Assembly: GCA_964483245.1 (NCBI GenBank)
Contig: CAZABP010000008.1
Location: forward strand, 56,488 to 120,487
Direction: 5' to 3'
DNA: 64,000 bases
From: CAZABP01 sp964483245
GTDB lineage: Bacteria; Planctomycetota; UBA1135; UBA2386
Shown: positions 44,427-53,588 of the stretch, piece by piece
Layout of the letters: each line of letters opens with the position of its first letter
How positions within the stretch are numbered: the stretch's first letter is position 1
The notes under the pieces: generated by a model
Told to the model about the DNA's origin: nothing
The model's input: only the letters and a program-made list of their open reading frames with translations
The model's database searches: none
Made by a program: the position numbers and the translations under genes

Positions 44427-45458
44427 ATGCGTATCACGCTCCTCCCCGCCCTGCTCTTCGTGAGCAGCCTCGCCGCTCAGTCCTACACGGTCTCTCCGTC
44501 GGAGTTCACCAACTACCGCGGCAACTCGAACAACACGTTCCCGTTCAGCTACGCCACCGGGCGCTACCAGCAGATCCACGGCGACCTGAAGGGCTCGCCG
44601 AAGCTGCTGCAGGGAATGACGTTCCGCCGTGCGCAGTCGAACACGGTCGCACGCTCGTTGGTTCTGACCATCAACCTCGGCGACAGCAGCTACGCCGCGC
44701 GCTCGTCGACATTCGCCAGCAACTTCACCGGCACGCCGGTGGCCGTGCTGCCGCAGTCGACGGTCAACTTCCCCGACTGGTCGGTCGCGTCCGGCCTCAT
44801 TCCCGAGCCGTTCACGGCCGTGGTCCCGTTCACGACGCCGTTCGCCTACACCGGTGTCAACGACTTCTGCTGGGAGTTCCTGATCGACGGGAACTCGACC
44901 ACAGCGTCGCGTCCGACCGACGCGTACAGCAACACGACGACGATGTACGCCGCGCTCGCGCCGCTCGGCACGGGCTGCATCGTCGGTACGAACACGCTGC
45001 CGATGACGCAGACGATGAACGTCACGACCAGCACATCCACCACGAACCTGAGCTTCGGCGGTTCGATCCTGCGCGGCCCGGCGAGCGCCGCGGCGGTCAT
45101 GATGGTCGGCGTCGTCAACCTGGATCTGACGATCGCTGGCCTGTGCGAGAAGCTGTTCCCGCTGACGGTCTGGTCGTTCAACATCAACCTCGGCACGACC
45201 GGCTCCGGCAGCATGACGACGTTGGCGACGCCGCACAACGCAGCGTGGGCAGGCGCGCAGGTCTTCTCGCAGACCGCCGCGCTCGATGCGAACCAGCCCG
45301 GCCTGCCGGTTGCGCTCAGCAACGGCACCGCGGTGACGCTGCCGCCGTTCGCCCCTGCGCCGATCGACGTCTGCCGCATCTACTTCAGTGGCTCGAGCTC
45401 GGCGACCACCGGAACGCTCGGCTCGAACTACGGCCTGATCGTGCGCTGGACGCACTGA
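44427..45458 (+). CDS. Secreted tandem paralogue 2 of 6
   Basis: 343 residues, ATG 44427 (MRITLLPALLFVSSLAAQS). Same layout as copy 1, with FSYATGRYQQIHGDLKGSPK and the four conserved Cys (DFCWEFLIDG, GTGCIVGT, GLCEKLFPL, IDVCRIYFSG). A 224-bp block (45075-45298) is identical to copy 3 (46192-46415), covering the third Cys region and the shared C-terminal module, while the surrounding sequence differs at many sites. Its start lies 1115 bp after that of copy 1. Confidence 0.85.
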   Translation: MRITLLPALLFVSSLAAQSYTVSPSEFTNYRGNSNNTFPFSYATGRYQQIHGDLKGSPKLLQGMTFRRAQSNTVARSLVLTINLGDSSYAARSSTFASNFTGTPVAVLPQSTVNFPDWSVASGLIPEPFTAVVPFTTPFAYTGVNDFCWEFLIDGNSTTASRPTDAYSNTTTMYAALAPLGTGCIVGTNTLPMTQTMNVTTSTSTTNLSFGGSILRGPASAAAVMMVGVVNLDLTIAGLCEKLFPLTVWSFNINLGTTGSGSMTTLATPHNAAWAGAQVFSQTAALDANQPGLPVALSNGTAVTLPPFAPAPIDVCRIYFSGSSSATTGTLGSNYGLIVRWTH

Positions 45459-45480
45459 TCCGAGCCGCCTGAACCCTCCC

Positions 45481-45512
45481 GCGCGCCGGTGAGCCTCGAC
45501 TCGCCGGCGCGC
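45481..45512 (+). terminator. Hairpin between paralogues 2 and 3
   Basis: GCGCGCCGGTGAG / CTCGCCGGCGCGC, 13 pairs with one T-G wobble, loop CCTCGA, 22 nt after the stop. Confidence 0.55.
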
Positions 45513-45543
45513 TTCGTGTTCCACCTCACCACAGGATCTTCGC

Positions 45544-46575
45544 ATGCGTCTCTCATGCTCCGTGGCCCTGCTCCTGGCGAGCAGTCTGGCCGCCCAGTCG
45601 TACACCGTCTCGCCGGCGCAGTTCACCAACTACCGCGGCAACTCCAGCAACACGTTCCCGTTCAGCTATCCCACGGGGCGCTACCAGCAGGTCCATGGCG
45701 ACCTGAAGGGCTCGCCGAAGCTGCTGCAGGGGATGACCTTCCGTCGTGCGCAATCCACGTCTGCCGCTCGCTCGATGGTGCTGACGATCAACCTCGGTGA
45801 CAGCAGCTACGCCGCGCGCTCGTCGACGTTCGCCAGCAACTTCACCGGCACGCCGGTGACCGTGCTGCCGCAGTCGACGGTCAACTTCCCCGACTGGACC
45901 ACGTCGTCCGGCAGCGTGCCGGAGCCTTGGACTGCGATGATCCCGTTCACGACGCCGTTCGCCTACACCGGCGTCAATGACTTCTGCTGGGAGTTCCTGA
46001 TCGATGGGAACTCCACGACCGCGTCGCGGCAGACCGACGCCTACACGAACACGACGACGATGTTTGCCGCGCTCTCGCCGCTCGGCACCGGCTGCATCGT
46101 CGGCACGAACACGCTGCCGATGACGCAGACGATGAACGTCACGACCAGCTCGACCACCGGGAATCTCAGCTTCGGTGGTTCGATCGCACGTGGCCCGGCG
46201 AGCGCCGCGGCGGTCATGATGGTCGGCGTCGTCAACCTGGATCTGACGATCGCTGGCCTGTGCGAGAAGCTGTTCCCGCTGACGGTCTGGTCGTTCAACA
46301 TCAACCTCGGCACGACCGGCTCCGGCAGCATGACGACGTTGGCGACGCCGCACAACGCAGCGTGGGCAGGCGCGCAGGTCTTCTCGCAGACCGCCGCGCT
46401 CGATGCGAACCAGCCGGGTCTCCCGGTTGCTCTCAGCAACGGCACTGCCGTGACGCTGCCGCCGTTCTCGCCGGCTCCGATCGACATCTGCCGCATCTAC
46501 CTCAACGGCTCGAGCTCCGGGACCACCGGCACGCTCGCCTCCAACTACGGCCTGACCGTGCGCTGGACGCACTGA
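45544..46575 (+). CDS. Secreted tandem paralogue 3 of 6
   Basis: 343 residues, ATG 45544 (MRLSCSVALLLASSLAAQS). Closest to copy 2, sharing KLLQGMTFRRAQS, ANSFTGTPVT-like ASNFTGTPVTVLPQSTVNFP and the identical 224-bp block. The four conserved Cys are kept. Differences from copy 2 concentrate in the loop after DWTTSSGSVPEPWTAMIPF and in the last 40 residues (IDICRIYLNGSSSGTTGTLA). It ends YGLTVRWTH. Confidence 0.85.
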   Translation: MRLSCSVALLLASSLAAQSYTVSPAQFTNYRGNSSNTFPFSYPTGRYQQVHGDLKGSPKLLQGMTFRRAQSTSAARSMVLTINLGDSSYAARSSTFASNFTGTPVTVLPQSTVNFPDWTTSSGSVPEPWTAMIPFTTPFAYTGVNDFCWEFLIDGNSTTASRQTDAYTNTTTMFAALSPLGTGCIVGTNTLPMTQTMNVTTSSTTGNLSFGGSIARGPASAAAVMMVGVVNLDLTIAGLCEKLFPLTVWSFNINLGTTGSGSMTTLATPHNAAWAGAQVFSQTAALDANQPGLPVALSNGTAVTLPPFSPAPIDICRIYLNGSSSGTTGTLASNYGLTVRWTH

Positions 46576-46604
46576 TCGGGTAGCCAGACAGCCATGCCTG
46601 ATGC

Positions 46605-46623
46605 CGGGGAGCGATGCTCCCCG
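46605..46623 (+). terminator. Hairpin between paralogues 3 and 4
   Basis: CGGGGAGC / GCTCCCCG, perfect 8-bp stem with loop GAT, 29 nt after the stop. Confidence 0.55.
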
Positions 46624-46659
46624 AGTGCCTGCCCCATCTCACCTGACCCGTTCCCTGCC

Positions 46660-47691
46660 ATGCGACTCTCACAACTGACCTCGCTCCTCCTGTTGGGCAG
46701 CCTCGCTGCCCAGTCCTACACCGTTTCGCCGGTCGAGTTCACGAACTGGCGCGGCTCGTCGAACAACACGTACCCGTTCTGGTGGACCGGCGCGCGGTAC
46801 CAGCAGATCCACGGTGACATGACCGGCACACCCAAGGTGCTGACCGGCATGACCTTCCGCCGGTCGCAGTTCTCGGCTGCGGCGCGGACGATGACGCTGA
46901 CGATCAACCTGGGCAACAGCAGCTACGCCGCCCGCTCGACGACGTTCGCCAGCAACTTCATCGGCACACCGACCACGGTCCTGCCGAAGGGTCCGGTCAG
47001 CTTCCCCGACTGGACCACCAGCTCCGGCAACACGCCCGAGCCGTGGACCGCATCGATCGTGTTCACGACGCCGTTCGTCTACACCGGCGTCAACGACCTC
47101 TGCTGGGAGTTCCTCGTCGACGGCAACTCGACGACGGCGTCGTATCCGACCGACGCGCACGGCAGCGGCTCGAACATGTACGCGGCCCTCGTGCAGCTCG
47201 GCAAGGGCTGCCTCACCGGCACCAACACGCTGCCGATGACGCAGACGATGAACGTCACGACCAACTCGTCGACCGGCAACCTGAACTTCGGCGGCGGTAT
47301 CGCCCGCGGCCCGTCGGCAGCAGCTGCGGTCATGATCGTCGGGATCGTGAATCTCGACCTGACGATCCCCGGGCTGTGTGAGAAGCTGTTCCCGTTCCAG
47401 CACTGGGCGTTCAACTTCAACCTCGCGAACTCCGGCTCCGGGACGATGACGACCGTCTCGGTGGCGCATGACCTGAACTGGGTCGGGCAGAAGCTGTACG
47501 CGCAGACCGCGGCACTGGACGCGAGCCAGACCGGAATCCCGATCGCGCTCAGCAACGGCAACGAGATCACGCTGCCGCCGTTCGCCCCGGCACCGCTGAA
47601 CGTCTGCCGGATCTACGAAGGCACCTCGAGCTCGGCGACGACCGGGACCGTCGGCAGCAACTACGGCCTGATCGTCCGCTGGACGCACTGA
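46660..47691 (+). CDS. Secreted tandem paralogue 4 of 6
   Basis: 343 residues, ATG 46660 (MRLSQLTSLLLLGSLAAQS). The most divergent of the VRWTH-ending group: FTNWRGSSNNTYPFWWTGAR replaces the usual NYRG...FSY, and the second Cys lies in GKGCLTGTNTLPMTQTMN. The third Cys region reads GLCEKLFPFQHWAFNFNLAN. FWWTGARYQQ resembles copies 5 and 6, so it is intermediate between the two subgroups. Confidence 0.85.
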   Translation: MRLSQLTSLLLLGSLAAQSYTVSPVEFTNWRGSSNNTYPFWWTGARYQQIHGDMTGTPKVLTGMTFRRSQFSAAARTMTLTINLGNSSYAARSTTFASNFIGTPTTVLPKGPVSFPDWTTSSGNTPEPWTASIVFTTPFVYTGVNDLCWEFLVDGNSTTASYPTDAHGSGSNMYAALVQLGKGCLTGTNTLPMTQTMNVTTNSSTGNLNFGGGIARGPSAAAAVMIVGIVNLDLTIPGLCEKLFPFQHWAFNFNLANSGSGTMTTVSVAHDLNWVGQKLYAQTAALDASQTGIPIALSNGNEITLPPFAPAPLNVCRIYEGTSSSATTGTVGSNYGLIVRWTH

Positions 47692-47733
47692 GGCTGCCGT
47701 AGCTGGCCCGCCTCGCCCGAGGCGCCCGCCGGA

Positions 47734-47793
47734 CCGCGGCTTCGCCGCGGCCGGCGCCGGTGCGCGAAAAACCTCGCGGCCGCGGCCGCGAGG
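47734..47793 (+). terminator. Two hairpins between paralogues 4 and 5
   Basis: CCGCGGC-TTC-GCCGCGG (47734-47750) and the 22-bp perfect palindrome centred between 47782 and 47783 (CCTCGCGGCC-GC-GGCCGCGAGG). The interval here (197 bp) is about twice that between the earlier copies. Confidence 0.55.
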
Positions 47794-47888
47794 TCGGCGG
47801 AACATGGGGGCAGGGTGACTGCGTCAGGGGAGTCCCCATCCCGGGGTCTCCTCATCTGCCACCCACAACCTCCTGTCCCCAAACCTCC

Positions 47889-48923
47889 ATGCGCACGAGC
47901 AATCTCGCGGCGCTGCTGCTCGCCAGCAGCCTGGCCGCCCAGTCGTACGTCGTCTCCCCGGCCGCGTTCGCCGACTACCGCGGCACTTCGAACAACACGT
48001 TCCCGCTGTACTGGAGCAACGCCCGCTACCAGCAGATCCACGGCGACATGCAGGGCACGCCCAGGGTCTTCAAGGGCATGTCGTTCCGCCGGTCCCAGTT
48101 CTCGCGGCCTGCCCGCACGATCACTGTTGCCATCAACCTGGGTGACAGCAGCTACGCCGCGCGGTCGACGACGTTCGCGAGCAACTTCACGACCACCCCG
48201 ACGAACGTTTTCCCGACCGGCCCGGTCAACCTGCCGGACTGGACCAACAGCGCCGGCGTCATTCCAGAGCCGTGGACCGCGCACTTCCCGTACTCGACGC
48301 CGTTCGTGTACCTCGGGCTCAGCGACCTGTGCTGGGAGTTCCTGGTCACGGGCAATACGAACACGTCGTCGTCGTACCCGACCGATGCGTACTCCAACTC
48401 GACGACGATGTACGCCGGGCTCGCCCAACTCGGCACCGGCTGCATCGTCGGCAGCAACACGCTACCGATGACGCAGACGATGAACGTCACGACGAGCACG
48501 TCGACCAACAACCTGAGCTTCGGCGGTTCGATCGCACGGGGCCCGGCTAGCACGACTGCCGTCATGATGGTCGGCATCGTCAACCTGAATCTGTCGGTGG
48601 CCGGCCTCTGCGAGAAGCTGTACCCGTTCCAGGTCTGGTCATTCAACATCAGCCTCTCGTCATCCGGGTCCGGCTCGATGCCGACGTTGAGCGTGCCGCA
48701 CAACCCGGCATGGGCCGGCCAGCACGTGTTCGCGCAGACCGTCGCGCTCGACACCAACCAGCCGGGCCTGCCGTTCGCGCTCAGCAATGGCACCGACGTC
48801 AACCTCCCGCCATTCGCGCCGGGTCCGATCAACATCTGCCGGGTCTACAACAGCAGCTCGAGCTCGGCGACGACCGGCACGCTCGGCAGCAACTACGGCC
48901 TGATCACGCGGTTCACGCACTGA
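47889..48923 (+). CDS. Secreted tandem paralogue 5 of 6
   Basis: 344 residues, ATG 47889 (MRTSNLAALLLASSLAAQS). With copy 6 it forms a subgroup: VVSPAAFADYRGTSNNTFPL, YWSNARYQQIHGDMQGTPRV, LVTGNT in place of LVDGNS, and the ending SNYGLITRFTH. The four conserved Cys are kept (DLCWEFLVTG, GTGCIVGS, GLCEKLYPF, INICRVYNSS). It is followed by a relic of the aminotransferase 3' end, showing that it arose with copy 6 by tandem duplication. Confidence 0.85.
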   Translation: MRTSNLAALLLASSLAAQSYVVSPAAFADYRGTSNNTFPLYWSNARYQQIHGDMQGTPRVFKGMSFRRSQFSRPARTITVAINLGDSSYAARSTTFASNFTTTPTNVFPTGPVNLPDWTNSAGVIPEPWTAHFPYSTPFVYLGLSDLCWEFLVTGNTNTSSSYPTDAYSNSTTMYAGLAQLGTGCIVGSNTLPMTQTMNVTTSTSTNNLSFGGSIARGPASTTAVMMVGIVNLNLSVAGLCEKLYPFQVWSFNISLSSSGSGSMPTLSVPHNPAWAGQHVFAQTVALDTNQPGLPFALSNGTDVNLPPFAPGPINICRVYNSSSSSATTGTLGSNYGLITRFTH

Positions 48924-48930
48924 GCCCGGT

Positions 48931-49006
48931 TCAGCTCAGCGCGGTGAGGCGCGAGCAGACTTCGTCCAACACCTGCGGCTGCACGGCAACGTGCAGCCGC
49001 AGCGTC
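48931..49006 (-). pseudogene. Relic of the 3' end of the downstream aminotransferase gene
   Basis: Read on the minus strand it encodes LRLHVAVQPQVLDEVCSRLT-ALS and a stop; the intact gene ends LRLHFAVQPQVLDEVCARLA-ALT. Over 76 nt it matches 50192-50267 at 68 positions with no gap. It sits at the same place relative to copy 5 as the intact gene does to copy 6, marking a duplication unit that included the end of the neighbouring gene. Confidence 0.88.
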
Positions 49007-49153
49007 ATCGGGGCCGCGTCCCGCGCTGGACCCCTGAGGCAGCGGCGGTCAGGTGCGCGTATGCGCATTCGGCAATCTGCCGCGCGCTGACAACTGGGGC
49101 GACACGCCTACCTTCGTGTGGTTTCCCTTGTCCCCTGACCAACCATGACAACC

Positions 49154-50185
49154 ATGCGAATCACCCATCTCGCGGCCGTACTGCTCGTCAGCAGTCTGGC
49201 GGCCCAGTCCTACGTCGTGTCACCGGCGGCATTCACCGACTACCGCGGCACGTCGAACAACACGTTCCCGCTCTGGTGGAGCAACGCGCGCTACCAGCAA
49301 ATCCACGGCGACTTGCAGGGCACCCCGCGGGTCCTGCAGGGCATGTCGTTCCGTCGCTCCCAGTTCTCCGCCGTCGCACGCACGATCACCGTGACGATCA
49401 ATCTCGGTGACAGCAGCTATGCCGCGCGGTCGACGACGTTCGCCAGCAACTTCACCGGCACGCCGACGACCGTGTTCCCGACCGGCACGGTGAATCTGCC
49501 GGATTGGACCAGCAGCTCCGGCAACATCCCGGAGCCGTGGACCGCACACTTCCCGTACACGACGCCGTTCCCGTACGCCGCGACCAGCGACCTCTGCTGG
49601 GAATTCCTGGTCACCGGCAACACGGCGACTTCGAGCTATCCGACCGACGCGTACTCGAATTCGACGACGATGTACGCCGGGCTGAGCCAGCTCGGTACCG
49701 GCTGCCGGGTCGGCAGCAACACGCTGCCGTTCACGCAGACGATGAACGTCACGACGAGCTCGTCGACCAACAACCTGAGCTTCGGCGGCTCGGTCGTGCG
49801 GGGGCCCGCCAGCACCGGCGCGGTCACGATGGTCGGCGTCGTCAACCTGGACGCGACGATCCCGGGGCTCTGCGAGAAGCTGTTCCCGCTGACGGTGTGG
49901 ACGTTCGGCTTCACGTTGTCGAGCTCCGGCTCCGGCACGATGCCGACGCTGGTCACCACGCACGATCCGAACTGGGCCGGACTCGTCGTATACGCGCAGA
50001 CCGTGGCCCTGGACTCGGGGCAGCCCGGCATCCCGGTCGCCCTCACCAACGGCACCGCGGTCACGCTCCCGCCGTTCGCGCCGGGTCCGATCAACATCTG
50101 CCGGGTCTACAACAGCAGCTCCAGCTCGGCGACGACCGGCACGCTCGGCAGCAACTACGGCCTGATCACGCGCTTCACGCACTGA
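49154..50185 (+). CDS. Secreted tandem paralogue 6 of 6
   Basis: 343 residues from ATG 49154 (MRITHLAAVLLVSSLAAQS); ATG 49145 adds MTT and is less likely given the other five copies. Same subgroup as copy 5 (WWSNARYQQIHGDLQGTPRV, LVTGNTATSSYPTD, ending LITRFTH). Conserved Cys: DLCWEFLVTG, GTGCRVGS, GLCEKLFPL, INICRVYNSS. Its stop is six nt from the stop of the convergent aminotransferase gene. Confidence 0.85.
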   Translation: MRITHLAAVLLVSSLAAQSYVVSPAAFTDYRGTSNNTFPLWWSNARYQQIHGDLQGTPRVLQGMSFRRSQFSAVARTITVTINLGDSSYAARSTTFASNFTGTPTTVFPTGTVNLPDWTSSSGNIPEPWTAHFPYTTPFPYAATSDLCWEFLVTGNTATSSYPTDAYSNSTTMYAGLSQLGTGCRVGSNTLPFTQTMNVTTSSSTNNLSFGGSVVRGPASTGAVTMVGVVNLDATIPGLCEKLFPLTVWTFGFTLSSSGSGTMPTLVTTHDPNWAGLVVYAQTVALDSGQPGIPVALTNGTAVTLPPFAPGPINICRVYNSSSSSATTGTLGSNYGLITRFTH

Positions 50186-50191
50186 GCCGGA

Positions 50192-51367
50192 TCACGTCAG
50201 CGCGGCGAGCCGCGCGCAGACTTCGTCCAACACCTGCGGCTGCACCGCGAAGTGCAGCCGCAGCGTCCGCACGCCGCGCGGCGTCGCGTAGAACAGATCC
50301 CCCGGCACGGCGTTGATCCGCGCGCGCTCGATCAGCTGCAGCACTGCCGGGTACGGCTCGAGATCCCCGAGCACGTCGCGGTAGTCCGCCAGCACGTAGT
50401 AGGCCCCCTGCGGTGCCTGCACGGCGAACCCGGCCGCACGCAGCGCTGCGACCAGCTGGTCGCGCTTGGCGCGGTAGCCCTCGCGCAGGCCGGAATAGAA
50501 CGCCGGCGGCAGCTCCGCCAGCGCACGGGCGACACCGCGCTGCAGTGGCCGCGGCGCACAGACCGCGATCTGGTCGCAGACGCGTCCGATCGCATCGGCG
50601 ATCGGCGGCGGCGCGGCGACGTAGCCGATGCGCCAGCCGGTGATCGAGAACGTCTTGCTGAATCCGCCGATCGTGACCGTGCGCGCACGCAGGTTCTCGA
50701 CGGCACCGGGCGAGACGTGGACGCGTCCATCGAAGCACAGGTATTCGTAGACCTCGTCGGTCAACACGACGGTGTCGCGCCCGTCCAGCAACTCCCCGAG
50801 CGCCGTGAGCTCCTGCGCCATGAACACCTTGCCGGACGGATTCCCTGGCGTGTTGACGACGATGCCGCGCGTACGCGGACCGAGTCGGCCGCGCAGCTCG
50901 TCCAGGTCGATCGCTTGCTCCGGCCCGCGCAGGCCCACAGCAACCGGGACGAGCCCGAGCAACAACAGTTGCGTGCGGTGGTAGCTGTAGAACGGTTCGA
51001 ACAGCACGACCTCGTCCCCCGGATCGAACAGCGCCGCGCAGCTCGCATAGAACGCAGCCGACGAGCCGACGGTCACGACCACATCCTCGGCGCGGAACGC
51101 GAGGCCGTTGAACTCGCGCAGCTTCGCAGCGATCCGCTCCCGCAGCTCCGGCAGCCCGGCGTACGGTGTGTAGACCTGCCGGTCGCCACCGGACACGGCG
51201 TCGCGCACTCCGGCAGCGAGCGGCTCCGGCAGATCCAGATCGCAGACGCCCTGGCCGAGATTGATCCCGCCGGGGACCTTGTCGATGACCTCGGTCAGCG
51301 ACCGCAGCAGGTTGCCTGCTTCGAGATGGGCACGCCGCCGGGACAGCGAGTTCGGGCCGAGCACCAT
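50192..51367 (-). CDS. Class I/II PLP-dependent aminotransferase
   Basis: 391 residues from ATG 51367. Fold type I, aspartate-aminotransferase class: GGINLGQGVCDLDLPEPLAA, YTPYAGLPELRERIAAKLRE, VTVGSSAAFYASCAALFDPG, VVNTPGNPSGKVF, LTDEVYEYLCFDG, and the Schiff-base lysine in GGFSKTFSITGWRIGYVAAP. APQGAYYVLADY and LRLHFAVQPQVLDEVCARLA end the protein. It probably acts on an amino acid or kynurenine-type substrate; specificity is not readable. Its 3' end has been copied into the paralogue array. Confidence 0.92.
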   Translation of the reverse strand: MVLGPNSLSRRRAHLEAGNLLRSLTEVIDKVPGGINLGQGVCDLDLPEPLAAGVRDAVSGGDRQVYTPYAGLPELRERIAAKLREFNGLAFRAEDVVVTVGSSAAFYASCAALFDPGDEVVLFEPFYSYHRTQLLLLGLVPVAVGLRGPEQAIDLDELRGRLGPRTRGIVVNTPGNPSGKVFMAQELTALGELLDGRDTVVLTDEVYEYLCFDGRVHVSPGAVENLRARTVTIGGFSKTFSITGWRIGYVAAPPPIADAIGRVCDQIAVCAPRPLQRGVARALAELPPAFYSGLREGYRAKRDQLVAALRAAGFAVQAPQGAYYVLADYRDVLGDLEPYPAVLQLIERARINAVPGDLFYATPRGVRTLRLHFAVQPQVLDEVCARLAALT

Positions 51368-51416
51368 GGCGCGCAGGATACGCAGGCACTGCAGGCGCCG
51401 TGCCCGCCTGGTCGGC

Positions 51417-52634
51417 TCAACGCAGGCGCAGCAGCCGGGTCGATGCCCACAACGCGCACAGCAACTCCGCCCCACCCGCAACTCCGAACGCCAGCTCCGC
51501 GCCGCCCATGCCCGCGAGCGCACCCGCGACGAGCGGCCCGACGAAGAACCCGAGCGAGCCGGCGGCCTGGAACGCTCCGATCGCACTGCCGCGCAGTCCC
51601 GGTCCCGCCAGCTCGACGGCCAGCAGCAGGGAGGGGACGAACATGACCGCGGAGGTCAGCCCGAGCACCAACATCCATGGTGCCAGCCATCCTTGGGGCA
51701 ACCACGGGAGCAGAATCACCGCGGCGCCATAGGCAGCACTTCCCCCACCTACCAGCAGCGCGAAGCCACCGCGCTCGGCGATCCGCCCGCACGGATACGA
51801 GAGCAGCGCGAACGGCACCAGGAACAGTGCGAGCAGCGTGCCGATCCGCGCCGGCGGCGCGCCGTGCTCGGCCGCCAGCCAAAGCGGGAAGGTCGTCGTG
51901 AAGAACCCGACCGTGAACCGGTCGACGAACGCGAATGCAAGCGGCACGCGCAGCGCCGGCTGCGCGCGCGGCAGCGACAGGATCTGCGCCCAGGTCGGCT
52001 TCGGTGGCGCGTCATGTGCCGTGATCGGGACCACGGCTGCCAACAGCGCGGCGACGCCAAGCAATCCGGCGCCGACCCACAGCGGCAGCTCCATCCCCCC
52101 CTGCGCGAGCCTGCCACCGAGCGGCGCGCCGAGCGCGACGCCGAGCGTCAGCGCGGCGCCGAGCAGGCCCATCGTGCGCCCGCGCCGTACCGGATGCGCC
52201 GACGCCGCGCCGAGCGCGAGCAGCGACGACAGCGCCGCGAGGTGTGCGAACCCTTCGAGCGCACGCAACAGCAGGAACGGCACGAATCCCGCCACCTGCG
52301 CCAGCGCGGCGAACAGCAGCGCATCCGCGAGCAGCGCCATCACTGCGATCCGCTGGCGACCACCGAGCCGATCGCCAAGCGCACCGATCCATGGTCCGCC
52401 GACCAGCGCACCGAGCATGTTGACCGCCATGAACGACGACGTCGCGAGATCCCCGACGTCGAACCGCTGCTGCACGACGATCCGGAGTCCGGCCACCGGC
52501 AGCGTCACCGGCAACATCGCGAGCAACACGACGACCGCGAGCAGCCAGAGCCCACGACTGCGTGCGCCGGGCTCGACAGCGTCCGGTCCGACTGGTCGAC
52601 TTGGCTCAGGCGGGGTCACGGCAGGCGCCGTCAT
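51417..52634 (-). CDS. MFS transporter
   Basis: 405 residues from ATG 52634 (an in-frame ATG at 52646 adds four). About 12 hydrophobic segments, starting SRGLWLLAVVVLLAMLPVTL. The MFS loop motif after TM2 is GALGDRLGGRQRIAVMALLA, with PWIGALGDRLGGR. The second half repeats the pattern (LSYPCGRIAERGGFALLVGG). It is probably a proton-driven efflux transporter of the DHA1-like type; the substrate is unknown. It is divergent from the MerR/B12 regulator with only 22 bp between starts, so it is a plausible regulatory target. Confidence 0.9.
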   Translation of the reverse strand: MTAPAVTPPEPSRPVGPDAVEPGARSRGLWLLAVVVLLAMLPVTLPVAGLRIVVQQRFDVGDLATSSFMAVNMLGALVGGPWIGALGDRLGGRQRIAVMALLADALLFAALAQVAGFVPFLLLRALEGFAHLAALSSLLALGAASAHPVRRGRTMGLLGAALTLGVALGAPLGGRLAQGGMELPLWVGAGLLGVAALLAAVVPITAHDAPPKPTWAQILSLPRAQPALRVPLAFAFVDRFTVGFFTTTFPLWLAAEHGAPPARIGTLLALFLVPFALLSYPCGRIAERGGFALLVGGGSAAYGAAVILLPWLPQGWLAPWMLVLGLTSAVMFVPSLLLAVELAGPGLRGSAIGAFQAAGSLGFFVGPLVAGALAGMGGAELAFGVAGGAELLCALWASTRLLRLR

Positions 52635-52656
52635 CCGAGCCAGCATCGAACCGCGG

Positions 52657-53588
52657 ATGGATCCCACGCAACACAGAACCGCACCGCACACCCCGGCCGC
52701 GGATCTGGAGGAGCCGCAGTGCCAGCTCTCGATCGGGGAGCTGGCGGACCGCAGCGGGCTGGGGACCGACACGCTGCGCGTCTGGGAGCAGCGCTACGGC
52801 AAGCCCTGCCCGATCCGGCTGCCATCCGGCCATCGCCGCTACAGCGAGGCGGACGTGCGGTGGGCGCGCCGCTGTGCCGAGGCGCTCGCCTGCGGGCACC
52901 GGGCCTCCGAGATCGTGCCGCTGGCGGACGACGAACTCGAAGAGCTGCTGCGCGCCTCGGCGCTCCGCGGCTGCGGCGATCCACGGATCGAGCAGTGGCT
53001 GCAGCTCGCGCAGGAGCGCCGGTTCGCCGAGCTGGCAGCCGCCCTCGAGGCGAGCGAGCTCCGGCGCTGCCCGGCGACCTGGTTCGACCAGACTCTGGCG
53101 CCCTGGATGCACGCGGTCGGCCGCTGTTGGGCCGATGGCAGCCTCGCGATCCGGCACGAAAAACAGGTCTCGCACCTGGTCGCCGAGCTGCTGCGGCGGC
53201 GGCTCGCGCGCCACCCACCGTGCAACGGCCGCCCTTCGGTGCTGCTGGCGACGCCGCAGCAGGAGCTGCACGGCCTCGGCATCCTGATGGCCGCGATCCT
53301 TTGCGCCCGGCGCGGTCTGCACCATGTCCTGCTCGGGACCAGCGTGCCGTTGATCGAGATCGCCGCCGCCGCGATCGAAGAGGGCTGCGAGATCGTCGCG
53401 CTCGGGATCTCGATCGCCTGCGGCCGCCGCGACTGCGAGCAGCACCTGCGCGAGCTGCGCCGCCGGCTTCCCGCGCGCACGAAGCTGGTCCTCGGCGGCG
53501 CTGGCGGCGCCCAGATCCGGCGGCCGTACGACGGCATCCTGCCGATGCGCAGCTTCGTGCAGTTCGACGAATGGCTCGCGCAGCAGAC

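Noticed and set aside
43312..50185. S-layer or TonB-type receptor identity for the six paralogues
   Set aside because: No S-layer homology, plug/barrel or outer-membrane signature is visible; calling them so would be a guess.
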